A stretch of DNA of 64,000 bases from SHZI01 sp040080965 (GTDB taxonomy: Bacteria; Pseudomonadota; Gammaproteobacteria; Steroidobacterales; GCA-2729495), in contig JBEBHH010000008.1 of the NCBI GenBank assembly GCA_040080965.1, forward strand, positions 1 through 64,000, given 5' to 3'. Position 1 is the stretch's first letter; every line of letters starts with the position of its first letter. This document shows positions 34,801-44,541 of this stretch, piece after piece. The notes beneath the pieces are model-generated. The model did not search any database and was not told the DNA's origin. It saw only the letters and a program-made list of their open reading frames with translations. Both the position numbers and the translations under genes were made by a program.

Positions 34801-37800
34801 ACGACGTCGAGGCCGGGCCTCACCAGCGTCTCCGTACCAACGCCGAGGCGGGCGCGGATGTTCGCGGGCGCCACCGCCATGAACGCATCAAGCAGCGAGC
34901 GCAGCGTCCCGGTGACGAACGCGTCCAGCGTCTCCACCGGGTCGGAGCGCAGCACGGGAGCCAGGATCGTGCGCACCGCGCCTTCGATCGTCGCGCCGAA
35001 GTCCGTTACGCGGAGATCGTCGCCCGTGGCTGCCGCCTTCACCACCAGCTCACCACCCGCCTCGCCATTGAAGCCATCCAGGCGGATCCGGCTGCCGGAC
35101 TCCAGGCTGACGTCGCCGGCGGTGCTGGCAACCGTCACCCGGCCGGCACCCTCGCCCGCCGCGCTCGCCCGCGCATCGATTTCGGCGCCGCTGGCCACCA
35201 CCAGATCGTCCCGGGCTGCGAGCAGCACCTGGCCACCGCCCGCCGCCCGCGCATCGATGCGCCCGGCCACGGTCAGGCTGCCGCCGCTCGCGGCCAGCGT
35301 CACCCGCTGGGACTGGAGGGTCTCGCCGGCCTCTACGACCAGGTCGCCGGACAGCGACTCGATGGACCGCTGCCGGCCGAAGCCGCCGGCGTTCAGCCGC
35401 TGGTTGAGCGCGGTGAAGCCGGCGAGACTCCCGGCGGTGAGGTTGAAGCTGCCGCTGCTGCTCGCCACCGGACCGGTTCCGATCAGGTCGCCACCCAGGC
35501 TTACGGCGCCACCACCAAGGACGCTGAGCGAGCCTGCCCCTGCCGTGCCGTTGCCGGACGAGACATCGATGCGGGAACCGCTGAGGAAACTCACGGCGCC
35601 GGACCGGCCGATGACCTGGACGTCGCCACCGGCCACGTCGACGGGCGCACCGCCGAGCACCAGCCGCCGGCCCGAGACATCGATCCGGCCATTTGCGCCC
35701 AGCTCCACGCTGTCGTCGGCGGCCAGCCGCACGCGGCCCGCCGGGTAGACCAGCTGCGTGTCCGCCACGATGCGACCCGCGCTGACATCCAGCGCCGCGC
35801 CGACTGGCGCGGCCACCACTGTGGGTGCGGCGCCCGCCGGCGTCGCCAGCGTCACCACACGCCCGGCGGCCAGGATCTGCAGCGCCGAGCCGGCGGAACC
35901 GGACAGCGCCGGCGTGGAAATGGTGAGGTCCGCGCCAGACCGCAGGCGAGCCTCGCCGGTCGTGGTAGCAGTCCGGGCCGCGCCGAAGGTCGCGCTGCCG
36001 AAGCCGTCCAGCGCCACGTCGCCCCCGCCGAAGCGGATCCGGTCAGCATTCAACACGAGAGTCCCCGTGCCCGCGGCAGGCGGGGTAGCGACGACGGCCC
36101 CGGAGTTCTGCACGGTCAGGTCAGCCGCCGAGAAGCTGGCGCTGCCGTCGGAGGTCCGGATCACCGGCGTGTCGAGCGTCAGCTGGCCTGGCCGCTGGGT
36201 GCCGCTGCCCAGGCTGACGGAGCCGGCCACCAGCAGCTCCTCGCGAGCGCGCAGTTCGACGTCCGAGGCGTTGCCCAGGGCGCCCAGCGCCGCGGCGTTC
36301 AGCGCCAGGCCGTCGGCGACATCCGCCTGTTCCGCACCAAGCACGATCCGCCGGGAGCCGAACGCCAGCGCGCCACCGCTCCCCAGGTCATAGCTCCCGA
36401 ATGAGCGGGCCGTGCCGCCAGCGTCGACGGTGATGGAGCCGCTGGCGCCCAGCACGGCGCCAGCGCCGATCAGCACGTCGCCGGTCGCGGCCGCGCCAGC
36501 CGTGCGCTCCAGCTGCACCGGGCCATTGCGCGACACCCGGACCAGCGAGCTGCCCGTGGAACCCGTGATGAGCAGTGGTCCGCCAGGCGTGCTATTGGCC
36601 GGGCCACTGCTGCGCAGGCTGGCGTTGTCGCCAATGGTGAGCTGGTCCGTCGCCACCAGGAGGAACTCGCTGCCGGCCAAGTCGAGGCCGCCCGCAATCT
36701 CCACGGTGCTGGCCGACGGCGAGATTTCGGTGCGATCGGCAAAGACGGTGCGGGTTCCACCGAGAAGCACGCTGTCCGCGGCGATCCGGTTCAGCACGCT
36801 GGCGGCGACTTCCACGACGTCGCCGGCGATGCCGCTCACCACCTCCACGATCCGCAAACGTTCGGCGCTCAGATCCAGCCGGCCGCCGCGGCCGTCATCC
36901 TCCGGCTTCGACGGGTCGCCCTGGTCGGCATCGAGGCGGAGCGTGCCGTTCAGGTCCAGCGTGTCGCCGACGAGCAGCTGGAGGGCGCCCGCATCGCGGG
37001 CCACCGGCGGCGCCGGCTGGTCGACGGCGGTCGCCTTCTGGCTGAAGAAGGTGTTGCCCTTGCTGTCCCGGTACTCGGCCAGCTGCCGCGCGTAGCTGCC
37101 GGGCCGGATCGCAAAGCCCGTGGTACGGCTGTCGGCGATGGCGGTGCCGGCGATGGTGCGGACGCCCGCCACGACGGGCGTGCCGTCCGGCAGCCCGGCC
37201 GCCTGGTTCGGCCCGAGGTCCGTCACTCCTGGCAGGACCTCCACGAGCACCGCGCCGGGCAACAGCGCGTAGCGGGCTGGCAACAGCGCGTACTCGCCGG
37301 CTTCAAGCAGGCCGGGCACTCCCGAGAGGCGGACGCTGTCGCCGGGCTTCAGGCCGGAGCCCTGGTACTCCTGGGTGTCGAAGGCCGCGAAGGAGCCGCC
37401 CCCGGGCAGGACCGCGTAGAGATTCGGGTTCACGCCGGTTGCGAGCGCGTCCACGGAGCCGCCGGGACCGGGGAGGAATTCGTAGGCGTACAGGTCGCCG
37501 CCGCCGGACAGGTCCACCACGGCGCCGTCGGCAACGCTGATCGCCTCGCCCTCGAGCCGCACGCGCTTCTCCGGGGGCGCCGCGATGTCCGGCGTGATGC
37601 CGGACACCGACTCGTAGGTCCAGCTGGTGCCGCCGACCACGCGGCCGAAGGGCAGCAGCTGACCGTCGGCGGAGGTGGACGTGAGGCTGCCGGCCGCGAG
37701 CGTGAGGCTGTCCCGGGCGATGAATTCGATCTGGCCCAGCGGCGCCCGCACGGCGCCGGCCTGCACGATCTCGTCGGCGGCAAAGCGCAGCCTGCCCGCC

Positions 37801-40800
37801 GCCGAGAGGGGCACAGGCGCCGCCGCGCCATTGCCGGAGATCTGCAGCACGCCGGGCGTCGTCCCCGCGCCGGTCACGTCGATGCGGTAATCGCTGAAGG
37901 TGGTCGGGTAGACCTGAACCGCCTGCAGCTCCAGCCGCCCGGCAGCGCTGAATGATCCCGGCAGGCTCGTCCCGGCGGACACGGGCAGGCCCGTGGCGCG
38001 AATGTCGGTGCGCGCCGCCAGCACCGTGTCGCCGAAGCCCTGCAGGGAGGAACGGCCGAAGAGGTCGATCAACCCGGCGTCGGCCCGCAAGGTGGCGGTA
38101 CCGGACACCGCGGTGGCCGGTGCAGCGGAGGCGGACAGGCGCGGGCCCAGGGCCAGGTAGTTGGCCGCAAGGCTGACGCTCCCGACGCCTTCGGCGGCGC
38201 GCAGGATGGGCGCCTCCAGGGCCAGCCGGTTCCGCACGGTGAGCGGGGTATCCGTGGCGAAGAGGATCTCGTCGTCCGCCTGCAGCGCGAGGCTGTCGAA
38301 GCCGCCCTCGGCGACCCGGCCGGCATCGAACTCGGCGACGCCGTTCTCCCCGGCGCCGGTTGGGGTGCCCGTGACACGGATCTGGCGCGGGCCCGTCGGG
38401 AAGGTTGGCAGCAGTTCTGCACCCGCGTTGAAACCCCGCAGCCGGCTCACACCGAGCGCCAGGCGTCCGCCCTCCGCGTTGGCCGCGCCGCCGGTGCCGC
38501 GGAGCGCGCCGTCCAGGCGCAGACCCTCCGGCGCGACGAGGTCGATGGAACCGCCGCGACTGGCGACCAGCGTCGGCTGAACCGGGGAGCCGCCGCTCAC
38601 CGGGGCACCCGCGGGCAGGTCGAGTTCGGTCGCGGTGCCCGAGACATCCAGCGCCGAGCCCGCGGCGAGTTCGACGCGGCCCCGCAGGGCTGACAGCGAG
38701 ATGCTGCCGCCGTCCAGCACCCGGCCCTGCCGGAAGCCCAGGTCATTCGGCGTGAGGATCGTCGTTCCCCGGGCATCGAGGCTGCCGGTGCTGCCGACGA
38801 AGATGCCGGCGCCCGAATCAAAGCCCTGCTCCAGGGCACCGGGCGGATTGACGAGGTTCGCGACGATCTGCCCGCCCGGCGCGATGATGGAACCGTCCAG
38901 CCGGATGCGGCTCGACGCCGAGAATTCCACCTTCCCGGTCGGCTCGACGCGCACCGTGCTGCCCGCGGCGAGCAGCAGGTCGCCCGCCGTCGCCGGCGTC
39001 ACCTGGTTGTGCGGCGTCACCGCGAACGAAACGCTCGCGGCGGGACGGACGTCGGGTGCCGGCACGTACGCCGAGGAGAATTCCCGCAGGTCGGCGCCGC
39101 TGGCAACCGACCGGAAGCCGGTGTCCAGCTCGAGCAGCGAGACTTGCGGCTCGATCGTTGCGCCTGCCGCGACCGTCAGCGGCTCGACGGCCTCGCTCCC
39201 GGCATCGGCCGAGCGCCCGCCCGAGGCCACGAGGCGGAAACTGGCGAAGCCGCCGTCCCGGAACAGCCCGGTGGCCACCTGGAAAGGATTGTCGCCGGCC
39301 GTCGGATCGGCCCTCTGGCCCGTGGCGAAGGCAGGGCCGCTGCCCGCGACCAGCAGGCGATTCGCGCCGAGCGACAGGCTGCCGCCGGTACCGATGGCGA
39401 AGGCCGACACTTGCAGGCCACTGCCCGTGGCCAGCGCCGCCTGCGGTCCCAGTGCCTGGACGCTGATGGCGCCGCCGCGGCCTGCGGTGAGCCCGCCGTC
39501 GGGGCCCAGCGCGGCGCCACCGTCGGCTCGCAGGCTCACGCCGTTGCCGAGCGCCAGTTCACCGCCAAGCGTCGACACCTGGAGATCGATGCGGCCGGCA
39601 TCAACGAACACCGGGTCCCGTGGCGCCGTGCCGGCGACCTCGGGCAGGTCATTGACCCACCGGCCGCTGACGTCGATGGTCACACCGTCGCTGACGAAGA
39701 CGCCCGGCCGCCGGGCGCCTGAAGTCACGGCCAGGGGATTCACGAGCACGGACTTCAGCGCCACCTCGCCTCCCGGCGCACGAATACCGCCGGCCACGTC
39801 CACGACGGAGGCCTGGAGCCGCAGGGTGCTCCCCGCCGCCAGGTCCAGGTTCACGTCGGCGCCGACGCTGATCACGCCGTTGCTGAACAGTTCGGTGCGG
39901 GTGAAGCCACCTTCGGTGAGGTAATTGGTGGACAACTCGAGGCGCTGCCAGCCGTCCGGGAGCGGCGCGCCGGGCGTCACTGCCACGGGCACGATGTCGT
40001 TCGTGAAATTGATGGATGGCGCGCGATAGTCGGGCAGATCCAGGCCCGACCCGTCCGGCAGGCCGACGATGAGCCGGCCGCCGAGCGGCCGGGTTGCCGG
40101 GGTGCGCTGGAATGCGGAGGTCTGGACACCGCCCTGCAGGTCACCGTTCACCACAAGCCGTGGCGCCGCGAACTGCACGGTGCCGGCATCCCGCCCCTCC
40201 ACGTAGCCGGGCTGGTACAGGCTGATGCCGGGTGTCGCGCGGGTCTCGACGACACCCCACTTGCTGTAGACCACGTCCACAGTCGGGTTGCTCACGCCCT
40301 GGTAGACCTGGCCGGGATCGGCCTTGCTGATGTCGATGACCCTGCCGTCGGTGGTGACGACCCGCGTCGTCTGGAGAACCCCGCCGCGGTAGTTCACGGC
40401 GCCGCCGGAGACGTCGATGGTCGCACCGTCGGCAAGGACCACATCACCGCGGGACACGAGGCTCACCGTGCCACCGGCGGAAGTGCGCTCTCGCACGTCC
40501 TGCGGAACGGAACCTGTCGCTCCCGACACGTCGGCCACCGGCGTACCCACCCGGGAGTCGACAAGGACGGTTTCGCCGCGGAGCGCACCGTCCCGCTGGA
40601 CGGGTGAATCGCGGAGCTCGTTCGTGCGCAGCTCCACCTCGACCAGGTTCCGCGCCAGGTCAACCTCGGCTTCGGAACCGGAAACGTCGATCAGGCTGCC
40701 GGCGGCGAGACGGATCCGGGACTCGGTGTCCTCGGGCAGCGGCGTATCGCCCGCGGGCCGGTCGCTGGGATTCGGCACGGCGGTGATGGCAACAGAACCG

Positions 40801-41963
40801 CCCGGCACCCGGATGGTGCTGCCGGACCTCAACTCGATCTGGCGGCCGACGACCTCGACGGACGACAGGGGTTGCTCCTGGTCCGGTACGGCGGTCTTCG
40901 CCGCGGTGGCCGTGTCCGTGCCCACCTCCGTGAGGCTCCCGGAGCCGAACGTGACGGCGCCGGCACGGCCCGTGTTCAGCGTCGGCGGCTGGGACCCCGT
41001 GCCCTGCACCACGGTCACCGTGTCCCGCGCCAGCAGCCGGACCGAGCCGTTGCTCTGCACCGACGTGGTCGCCGACACCCGGCCGTCCTGGTTCACGGCG
41101 AGCCCGACCAAGGAAACGTTGCCAAGCGTGCTCGCAATCTGGCCGGTCGCCTTGTTCCAGGCGGTGCCGCCGGCATCGACCTCCACCAGGAGCCCCCGCA
41201 GGTCCGGGCTCTCGCTCGCCTGCAGGTAGACCTTCTGGCCGGCCGCGAGGATCACCTGGCCGGAGGGCGACTCGATCCTGCCGGCGTTCTCGACCTGCTG
41301 GCCGATCAGGGCCACGCTGCCGCCGCCTGCGGCCGACGAGGTGATTCGCGCCCCCTCCTCGACCACCACCTTCACCGGGATGGGCTGCCCGTCCTGCCCG
41401 GTAACAACCTGGCCGTTGGCATCGATCACGAAGATCCGGCCGTCGCCCTGGAAGGCGGCCTTGCCCTGCCGGAGCAGCGCGGGATTGAGGATGCCGCCGG
41501 ACTCCGCCTCGGGATCGATGGCGAGGCTGGAGGCCACCAGCGCGCCCACGTTCACCTGGGAATCCTTGCCGAACAGGATGCCGTTCTGGTTGACGAGGTA
41601 GATCTGGCCGTTGGCCGAAACCGAGCCGAAGATGCGGCTGGGATCGCCCTGGAAGATCTTGTTCAGCGCCAGCGAGTTCTTGCCGGGCTGGATGAAGTTG
41701 ACCTCGTTGCCCGCGTCCACGTTGAACTCGGCCCAGTTCAGCACCGCCTTGTCGGTGGTCTGGGTGATGTCCAGCTGGGTGCCGGCGGGATTCGTGACCG
41801 ACGTGGCGACGCCCTGCGTGATCCACACGGACGGTCCGCCGGCGCAGGTGCCGCCCGCACAGGGCACGGGCAGGCCGGCGGCCTGCACCTGGGCGCCCGC
41901 CAGCACGCAGTAGAGGGCGACCGCGAGGCTCAGGGACAACCGGGAGCGCCGCTCAGAACCCAT
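31833..41963 (-). CDS. Filamentous haemagglutinin-like two-partner secretion protein (TpsA)
   Basis: 3376 residues from the ATG at 41963 (MGSERRSRLSLSLAVAL signal peptide). The frame extends nine codons further. The N-terminal TPS domain is clear: ITQTTDKAVLNWAEFNVDAG, FIQPGKNSLALNKIFQGDPS, and LVNQNGILFGKDSQVNVGALVAS. A very long run of beta-helix repeats follows, rich in GSxIDVSG, LxAGxDL and GGxVxL patterns. The last 500 residues resemble the DUF3739-type C-terminal region (ISAPPPVIRVDANGQVTV, SGIRGIL), ending in an acidic tail GDGNDDEDDEDDKRRQL. It is secreted across the outer membrane by the adjacent TpsB, whose stop it overlaps by 11 nt. Likely a surface fibre or adhesin. The large opposite-strand open frames here are shadows of GC-rich codons. 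Confidence 0.93.
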   Translation of the reverse strand: MGSERRSRLSLSLAVALYCVLAGAQVQAAGLPVPCAGGTCAGGPSVWITQGVATSVTNPAGTQLDITQTTDKAVLNWAEFNVDAGNEVNFIQPGKNSLALNKIFQGDPSRIFGSVSANGQIYLVNQNGILFGKDSQVNVGALVASSLAIDPEAESGGILNPALLRQGKAAFQGDGRIFVIDANGQVVTGQDGQPIPVKVVVEEGARITSSAAGGGSVALIGQQVENAGRIESPSGQVILAAGQKVYLQASESPDLRGLLVEVDAGGTAWNKATGQIASTLGNVSLVGLAVNQDGRVSATTSVQSNGSVRLLARDTVTVVQGTGSQPPTLNTGRAGAVTFGSGSLTEVGTDTATAAKTAVPDQEQPLSSVEVVGRQIELRSGSTIRVPGGSVAITAVPNPSDRPAGDTPLPEDTESRIRLAAGSLIDVSGSEAEVDLARNLVEVELRTNELRDSPVQRDGALRGETVLVDSRVGTPVADVSGATGSVPQDVRERTSAGGTVSLVSRGDVVLADGATIDVSGGAVNYRGGVLQTTRVVTTDGRVIDISKADPGQVYQGVSNPTVDVVYSKWGVVETRATPGISLYQPGYVEGRDAGTVQFAAPRLVVNGDLQGGVQTSAFQRTPATRPLGGRLIVGLPDGSGLDLPDYRAPSINFTNDIVPVAVTPGAPLPDGWQRLELSTNYLTEGGFTRTELFSNGVISVGADVNLDLAAGSTLRLQASVVDVAGGIRAPGGEVALKSVLVNPLAVTSGARRPGVFVSDGVTIDVSGRWVNDLPEVAGTAPRDPVFVDAGRIDLQVSTLGGELALGNGVSLRADGGAALGPDGGLTAGRGGAISVQALGPQAALATGSGLQVSAFAIGTGGSLSLGANRLLVAGSGPAFATGQRADPTAGDNPFQVATGLFRDGGFASFRLVASGGRSADAGSEAVEPLTVAAGATIEPQVSLLELDTGFRSVASGADLREFSSAYVPAPDVRPAASVSFAVTPHNQVTPATAGDLLLAAGSTVRVEPTGKVEFSASSRIRLDGSIIAPGGQIVANLVNPPGALEQGFDSGAGIFVGSTGSLDARGTTILTPNDLGFRQGRVLDGGSISLSALRGRVELAAGSALDVSGTATELDLPAGAPVSGGSPVQPTLVASRGGSIDLVAPEGLRLDGALRGTGGAANAEGGRLALGVSRLRGFNAGAELLPTFPTGPRQIRVTGTPTGAGENGVAEFDAGRVAEGGFDSLALQADDEILFATDTPLTVRNRLALEAPILRAAEGVGSVSLAANYLALGPRLSASAAPATAVSGTATLRADAGLIDLFGRSSLQGFGDTVLAARTDIRATGLPVSAGTSLPGSFSAAGRLELQAVQVYPTTFSDYRIDVTGAGTTPGVLQISGNGAAAPVPLSAAGRLRFAADEIVQAGAVRAPLGQIEFIARDSLTLAAGSLTSTSADGQLLPFGRVVGGTSWTYESVSGITPDIAAPPEKRVRLEGEAISVADGAVVDLSGGGDLYAYEFLPGPGGSVDALATGVNPNLYAVLPGGGSFAAFDTQEYQGSGLKPGDSVRLSGVPGLLEAGEYALLPARYALLPGAVLVEVLPGVTDLGPNQAAGLPDGTPVVAGVRTIAGTAIADSRTTGFAIRPGSYARQLAEYRDSKGNTFFSQKATAVDQPAPPVARDAGALQLLVGDTLDLNGTLRLDADQGDPSKPEDDGRGGRLDLSAERLRIVEVVSGIAGDVVEVAASVLNRIAADSVLLGGTRTVFADRTEISPSASTVEIAGGLDLAGSEFLLVATDQLTIGDNASLRSSGPANSTPGGPLLITGSTGSSLVRVSRNGPVQLERTAGAAATGDVLIGAGAVLGASGSITVDAGGTARSFGSYDLGSGGALAFGSRRIVLGAEQADVADGLALNAAALGALGNASDVELRAREELLVAGSVSLGSGTQRPGQLTLDTPVIRTSDGSASFSAADLTVQNSGAVVATPPAAGTGTLVLNADRIRFGGGDVALDGFGSATFGAARTATTTGEARLRSGADLTISTPALSGSAGSALQILAAGRVVTLATPAGAAPTVVAAPVGAALDVSAGRIVADTQLVYPAGRVRLAADDSVELGANGRIDVSGRRLVLGGAPVDVAGGDVQVIGRSGAVSFLSGSRIDVSSGNGTAGAGSLSVLGGGAVSLGGDLIGTGPVASSSGSFNLTAGSLAGFTALNQRLNAGGFGRQRSIESLSGDLVVEAGETLQSQRVTLAASGGSLTVAGRIDARAAGGGQVLLAARDDLVVASGAEIDARASAAGEGAGRVTVASTAGDVSLESGSRIRLDGFNGEAGGELVVKAAATGDDLRVTDFGATIEGAVRTILAPVLRSDPVETLDAFVTGTLRSLLDAFMAVAPANIRARLGVGTETLVRPGLDVVAGNDLVLADTWDLADWRWDGQPGYLSLRAPGNLTLQGNLSDGFVQAGTILSQLDGESWSYDLVAGADLASVLPGGARGRLLDAPETGSLELGDGLLIRTGTGDIRLVAANDLILGGATSSIYTAGIAARQAVNVGTFRANWSRDGGDITLAAGRDITATLPGQVLSGWNVRNLGSGGRAQWAIDYGRFRQGVAALAGGTVDVTAGRDILNLSATVATTSGDVPTAPGTFDTWGGGSLRVAAGRDLLGGTYSIWEGDGSLAAGRSVGLGTTADFSELGVTLAAGAGTLSVSARKDLDVGAIVNPTVIPSVNPSSVYFYTWQPDDALELTSVGGHLRLLNDLDAFGLNVGGDFASLITAFGVAAPTLRARAASGDVELVREVRLLPSPQGQAEIIAAGSVRATDRSVPLLMSDTDPAALPTAARPAGAGQLLAAVSLPSDAAIHTGDDLPALLIAAAGDILGGAWQFAKHFRAIAGGDIRDLSISGQNTSAAQISLIQAGRDIDLNARDNPRNSSGNRIELGGPGRLQVLAGRNVSLGFSRGITTIGNTANPQLPAGGAALDVWTGLGGEPDYAAFNTKYWDEQYSEEFERYLEGPAGGTSLIDYVAGVTERTDLTPDNVWAAYADLDTEDRQAYLATLEPDQQITFLSFVDLVDSLVAYTSTITGRSDLTPTTAVADYQLLDTEKQRPLIQEFYFRELRDSGRLANLPRGDFGFDRGETAVATLFPVDEPFAGDISLLFSRLYTLAGGDISLLAPGGLLNVGLAQPPANLPVTKQPSDLGIVAQGAGRVQIFSDGDVLVNQSRIFTLAGGDILIWSSNGDIDAGRGSKSSISAPPPVIRVDANGQVTVAFSDAIAGSGIRGILTSEDIEPGDVDLVAPTGVVNAGDAGIGAAGNLNIAAPQVVGLDNIQVGGISAGVPTDSGAAAGLTGVSSLSSSVANAAEAAAVSDAEGDPDASLADEALGWLEVFIEGFGDGNDDEDDEDDKRRQL

Positions 41964-43554
41964 AGCGCAGCGAGAACAGCAGCCGTTCATCGCCCTCCTC
42001 GGTGGACGCGCCGTCCTTGAATGGCAAGGCCAGGTCCAGCCCCGCGACGAGCGGCTCGGCCTCCAGCCGCAGGCCGACCCCGGCGCTCAGCAGGGTCGCG
42101 GCATCCACCTGCGTGGGCAGCGGGTCGTTGAGCAGCAGGCGCGCGCTGTCCAGGAAGCCGTAGCCGTAGAGATTGTCGAGGACCTTCCAGAGTTGCGGTC
42201 CGAAGTTGGGGCTGCGCCACTCGACGGAGGCCTGCAGGCCGTAGTCGCCGAGCACTTCGCCCTCGTAGTAGCCCCGCACGCTGTCCCGCCCGCCTGCCGC
42301 GAACTGCTCGTTCGAGATCAGCGGCTGCGGCGTGAGCTGGGCGCGGAGGTCCAGCACCAGGGAAGTGCTCCACCAGGGCAATGCCTGGATGAGCTCGTAG
42401 CCGCCTTCGACGTAGAAGTAGTTGGGGCTGCCCTTGAAGCGCTTGTCGCCGAATTCCTTTTCGTCGTTGCCCAGGCCCCGCACGCCGAAGTTCGCCGTCA
42501 GGTCGAACGTGTGGGTCCGGCTCTCGCGGGGCAACGTCGCGTTCCACCCCAGGGACCAGTTCAGGTAGGTGATCGGCGTGACGATGTCGTCATTACCCTC
42601 CTCGTCGAAGCCGATGGTCTCGTCGAAGTCCTTGTAGTCAACGCCCAGTGCGAGGCTGTGGTAAAGGCCCTCGCCGCCTTCCAGGGGCAGGATCGCCCGG
42701 AACCCGTAGACGTCGCCCTTGCCGACGGAGTTGATCCCGCCGCCGACGATCGCGATGTTGCTGTCGCTGGACAGGCCGTAGAACGCGAACGCCTTGCCGC
42801 TGGCCCTGGGCCGCAGGACGTAGCTCGCGGCAATCACCTCGGTTTCGCCGGGATCCTCCGGCGCCACCTGGTACTGGAGGCCGAAGGAGTGGTCCCGTTG
42901 CCACAGGTTGTCGTAGCGGACAGCCGCCTCGAGCCGGCTTTCGGTGGTGTTCGCGGAGTTCCGGTTGTTGACCTCCAGCGAGCCGTTCACCGGCAGCGCG
43001 TCCTGGACCTTGACCTCGATTTCCACCGTGCCCTGTTCGGTGCCGGGGCGGAGGACCGGCGTGAGCGCCCGGTCGGGCGACCGGGCATTCAGGGCGCGAA
43101 GCTGGGACTGGAAGGTGTCGATCCGGGGGATCGTGCCGGGCGCGGCCTCCGGCAACTGCTCGCGGATCCAGCCGTTGCTGAAGTACCGGGAGCCCGTGAT
43201 CTTCAGGCGGGACACCCTGCCCTCGGTGACGGCGAGGCGCACCAGGCCACCGTCCACTTCCTGCTCCGGGACGTCGACGAAGACGGTGGGATAGCCGGCA
43301 TCCCGGTAGGCCTGCTCCAGCGCGGTACGGGCCGCATTGACGTCGTCGATCGTCTTGCCGGGACCGAGTTGCGGGTAGATGGCCCGCTCGATGGCGAGTG
43401 CATCGAGGACTGTGTTGCCCTCCACCCGGTATTCCCAGACGTCGAAGCCCGGCTTCGCCGTGGCGGCCGGCACATCCTGGCCCCGGACGGCGGGCGCAGC
43501 GACGCAGGCAAGGGCGACCGCCAGTCGAATCAAGGACAACATCCCGCTCGTCAT
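41953..43554 (-). CDS. Two-partner secretion transporter TpsB (ShlB/FhaC/HecB family)
   Basis: 533 residues. Signal peptide (about 1-25), a POTRA domain (WEYRVEGNTVLDALAIERAIYPQLG, about 40-110), a second POTRA region, and a 16-strand beta-barrel ending in LLFSLRYGF with the terminal Phe typical of Omp85-superfamily proteins. The conserved RGYYEGEVLGDYG (VRGY/F motif of loop 6) is present. It exports TpsA encoded directly after it. The start is ATG 43554, with ATG 43542 also possible. A Pho-box-like array lies 73-101 bp upstream. Confidence 0.93.
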   Translation of the reverse strand: MTSGMLSLIRLAVALACVAAPAVRGQDVPAATAKPGFDVWEYRVEGNTVLDALAIERAIYPQLGPGKTIDDVNAARTALEQAYRDAGYPTVFVDVPEQEVDGGLVRLAVTEGRVSRLKITGSRYFSNGWIREQLPEAAPGTIPRIDTFQSQLRALNARSPDRALTPVLRPGTEQGTVEIEVKVQDALPVNGSLEVNNRNSANTTESRLEAAVRYDNLWQRDHSFGLQYQVAPEDPGETEVIAASYVLRPRASGKAFAFYGLSSDSNIAIVGGGINSVGKGDVYGFRAILPLEGGEGLYHSLALGVDYKDFDETIGFDEEGNDDIVTPITYLNWSLGWNATLPRESRTHTFDLTANFGVRGLGNDEKEFGDKRFKGSPNYFYVEGGYELIQALPWWSTSLVLDLRAQLTPQPLISNEQFAAGGRDSVRGYYEGEVLGDYGLQASVEWRSPNFGPQLWKVLDNLYGYGFLDSARLLLNDPLPTQVDAATLLSAGVGLRLEAEPLVAGLDLALPFKDGASTEEGDERLLFSLRYGF

Positions 43555-43626
43555 CGCTCTACTGGGTGTGCTCTTCCGGGCTTGCTGAAAGTGGGGGAAT
43601 CCTCCGCGCCATGCTCGCGGGGGAAT

Positions 43627-43655
43627 GTTTCAGGCACGTTGCAGGGATGTGAAGC
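43627..43655 (-). promoter_or_regulatory. Pho-box-like array upstream of tpsB-tpsA
   Basis: On the minus strand GCTTCAC, CTGCAAC and CTGAAAC start 11 bp apart with spacers ATCC and GTGC, matching CTGTCAY at 14 of 21 positions. It sits between the VPLPA-gene terminator (43673-43694) and tpsB, in the right place for a tpsBA promoter. The second and third units each match 5 of 7. A weak -10 (GAGCAT) follows 10 nt later. Confidence 0.4.
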
Positions 43656-43672
43656 ACGACCCCCGAAAAGAA

Positions 43673-43694
43673 ACCGGCGCCCGAGGGCGCCGGT
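43673..43694 (-). terminator. Intrinsic terminator of VPLPA-type gene
   Basis: Perfect 10-bp stem ACCGGCGCCC/GGGCGCCGGT with a 2-nt loop, followed on the minus strand by TTTCTTTTC. It lies 24 nt after the stop of the gene at 43718-44473. Confidence 0.9.
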
Positions 43695-43717
43695 CGGAGT
43701 CGTGGTCGGTCGTGGCG

Positions 43718-44473
43718 CTAGGCGGCAGCGCGGGACTTCAGCCAGGCACGGCGGGCGAACGGCACGAGGGCCGTGCCCAGCAGCCAGACGGCCGCCGGAG
43801 CAGGAACCACGGTCGTGCTTGCAACCGAGATGCCGTTCGCACCGAGATCGAACTTCAGCCCAAGGCTCGTGATGGGCGCAAAGCCGATGTTGGCGGAGCT
43901 GAAGACGACCTTGTAAAGGAAGCCCGAGGCGTTGCCGGCAGTCAGATTCGAGAAGGCGAAGTCGCCGGACTGCCAGGTGTCGTACACGCCATCGAGCAGG
44001 TTCGGCGAGCCGGAACCGGCCAGGAAGGGACCGTAGCCGTTGTTGGTGGCGGTCGGGGTGGCGTCACCCAGGTTGAGGTCGCCCACCAGGCCGTTGAGCG
44101 TCGAGGACCAGAGGCCCTTGGCGCTGTTGGCAAGCTGCACGTCCTGGTCGAAGGTTTCGCTGGCGCTCGACGTCAGGTAGGTGCGGGTCGAGACCTCGCC
44201 GGCAATGATGCCGAAGGTCACGTTGGCGGCGCCGCCCGCGGCCGTGATGAAGCTGTTGATGGACGACGTCAGCGCAAAGCTGTCGCCGGCAATGATGGCA
44301 GACAGCTGCTTGCCCAGGTCGAGGCTGATGGAGTCGCCGTTGCCGTTGACGAAAGTCGCCACGGCCTCGGATCCGCCCGCCGTGCCGCCGGTGATGATGG
44401 AGGCCTGGGCGGAGCCCGTGCCGACCAGTGCCAGCGCAGTCAGCGCCGCCAGCTGCTTGAGGTGATTCTTCAT
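43718..44473 (-). CDS. Secreted protein with VPLPA/PEP-CTERM-type sorting tail (copy 2)
   Basis: 251 residues from the ATG at 44473 (MKNHLKQLAALTALALVG signal peptide). A Gly/Ala/Ser/Thr-rich body (SEAVATFVNGNGDSISLDLG, AAGGAANVTFGIIAGE, GPFLAGSGSPNLLDGVYDTW) is followed by the sorting-like tail VVPAPAAVWLLGTALVPFARRAWLKSR: motif, hydrophobic helix, basic end. Such tails are normally cleaved by an exosortase-type enzyme, which is not in the window. It is paralogous to the protein at 46117-46863 over the whole length. It has its own promoter array (44542-44581) and terminator, so it is monocistronic. Function unknown. Confidence 0.8.
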   Translation of the reverse strand: MKNHLKQLAALTALALVGTGSAQASIITGGTAGGSEAVATFVNGNGDSISLDLGKQLSAIIAGDSFALTSSINSFITAAGGAANVTFGIIAGEVSTRTYLTSSASETFDQDVQLANSAKGLWSSTLNGLVGDLNLGDATPTATNNGYGPFLAGSGSPNLLDGVYDTWQSGDFAFSNLTAGNASGFLYKVVFSSANIGFAPITSLGLKFDLGANGISVASTTVVPAPAAVWLLGTALVPFARRAWLKSRAAA

Positions 44474-44541
44474 GGAGTCGGTTCCTTGTCTGTTTTCTTT
44501 GGATCGGCGGGAGGTCCCTGTGAGCAGGCTACCGGCCGTAC

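Noticed and set aside
33396..36404. 1002-codon plus-strand open frame opposite tpsA, and other long opposite-strand frames across 32-41 kb
   Set aside because: They lie antisense to a convincing TPS protein, have low-complexity Arg/Ala/Gly/His-rich composition with no domain, and arise from GC-rich codon bias.
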